DNA of 64,000 nucleotides from Hirundichthys speculiger (Eukaryota; Chordata; Actinopteri; Beloniformes; Exocoetidae), in NCBI GenBank assembly GCA_018398805.1, contig JAGFBZ010000555.1, forward strand, positions 1 to 64,000. The letters run 5' to 3'. A program made the translations under genes and the position numbers. This document shows, in pieces, positions 63,011-64,000 of the stretch. Positions within the stretch are counted from its first letter, which is position 1. Each line of letters opens with the position of its first letter. Below the pieces are notes generated by a model. That model searched no databases. It was given only the letters and a program-made list of their open reading frames with translations, and had not been told where the DNA came from.

Positions 63011-64000
63011 CTGTTGAGTAGAAAAGTTCACATTTTTTTTTGTGACTGAGAATCAAATAACACACATTTCTTTAACACTCAGCTATGCAGGCTGTTTAAC
63101 GCAATGCTTTAACATTTCAACTAAGTGTATATGTTTGGTTGTTTACCACACAACTGTGCAAGTGTGTGCACTCTGCTGTGTTCATTCTCTCATGAAAGCA
63201 TTTCAGAAATATCTGACTTGCTAAAGCAAAAAATAGCAGCAGCTATTCACAGCTATACACACCAGATGCAACAGCTTCTGATGTGCAGGAAAGTGCATGT
63301 GAAAGATGTAAACACACTGAGGCTCAGTTCTCAGAAAATATGTTCATTTTGTACAAAGCAAAGAGCTTAATGATAGTTTTCCATTTGAAACCCAGTTTTA
63401 TTCACCATGTTGATGTGGACTGGCACAAAGCCGCACACACATATTAAAAAGTTTGATGCCGTTTCTGCACATCTCTGCTTTAGCAGCCCTCCACTGGGAA
63501 ATAAAATCGAAACATAAGACTGAATGTAAAAATGCTGAAAACATACAGTAGCGTGAAAAACAGAGCACATGTCATGATTCAGTAGCTTGCAGAATAACCT
63601 TTAACATTGGCAATTTGAAGTGATTGTTTCCCTGATGACTGACGGTCTGACATTTTTGTGGAGTCAATTTTGCCTGCCCTTCATTACAACATTACCTCAG
63701 TTCATTGAACCTTGCTGGGGTTTAATTATGCACAGCTCTTTTAATATACCACCACAGTATTTCAATCAGTTTTCACTCATTTCTTTTCTTTCTTTTCCAT
63801 TCATTGTGTTGTAAATTAGTGATCTTGGGATTATTATGTTTGTATGATCAAATTTTAGCTAAGCTGTAGTTACCGGACAGACCGTCTCACATTTGACTCT
63901 AAAATACTTCCATATATGTGGATACTTTAATGAGTACAAAGTGTCTGGCTCTTGTGACAGTAAAACCCTCCACCCGTGTGTGTGGTGGAGGGTAAAATCC
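63011..64000 (-). other. tnrc18: tnrc18 intron continuing past the window
   Basis: No further tnrc18 exon or named repeat was recognised up to the right edge. Confidence 0.5.

Overview
The window is vertebrate nuclear DNA, almost certainly from a percomorph-like teleost fish. Genes are split into short exons with GT-AG introns. The spaces between are packed with fish-type Tc1/mariner, hAT, LINE and tRNA-derived SINE remnants. No bacterial operon, CRISPR array, rRNA or tRNA gene was recognised.

Layout: (1) 330-5551 (+): three exons matching the N-terminal part of mitochondrial serine hydroxymethyltransferase (shmt2). They are correctly spliced in frame, but homology stops abruptly at 5476 and none of the later catalytic exons occurs anywhere in the window. 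A SINE (itself split by a hAT MITE), a Tc1 element and an L2-like LINE sit in its introns. (2) 9.6-31.3 kb (+): a complete slc29a4 gene (equilibrative nucleoside transporter 4 / plasma membrane monoamine transporter). It has a probable non-coding first exon at about 9.6-9.8 kb and ten coding exons, 12391-31302. (3) 31.3-48.9 kb: a gene-poor stretch with SINE, hAT, MITE and LINE-tail copies, microsatellites and CTCF-like motifs. (4) 48.9-53.7 kb (-): a two-exon THAP-domain plus DDE_Tnp_4 transposase gene whose splice sites and reading frame are preserved across a 3.5 kb intron. (5) 55.1-64 kb (-): the 3' end of tnrc18 (last five coding exons, including the BAH domain) with a probable 3.5 kb 3' UTR. 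The 5' part lies beyond the right edge.

slc29a4 and tnrc18 point towards each other. SLC29A4 and TNRC18 are also neighbours in human (7p22.1), so this is an old linkage. The shmt2 fragment and the transposase are additions to it. The genes do not form a functional pathway: one moves organic cations and nucleosides across the plasma membrane, the other reads chromatin.

I found no convincing new multi-gene system. The points most worth a second look are the truncated but open shmt2 copy, the nearly intact spliced THAP transposase, a full-length hAT element carrying promoter-like and CTCF-like motifs, three apparent single-base anomalies in otherwise conserved coding exons (one at an slc29a4 splice donor, two in tnrc18), and several nested transposon insertions with readable target-site duplications.
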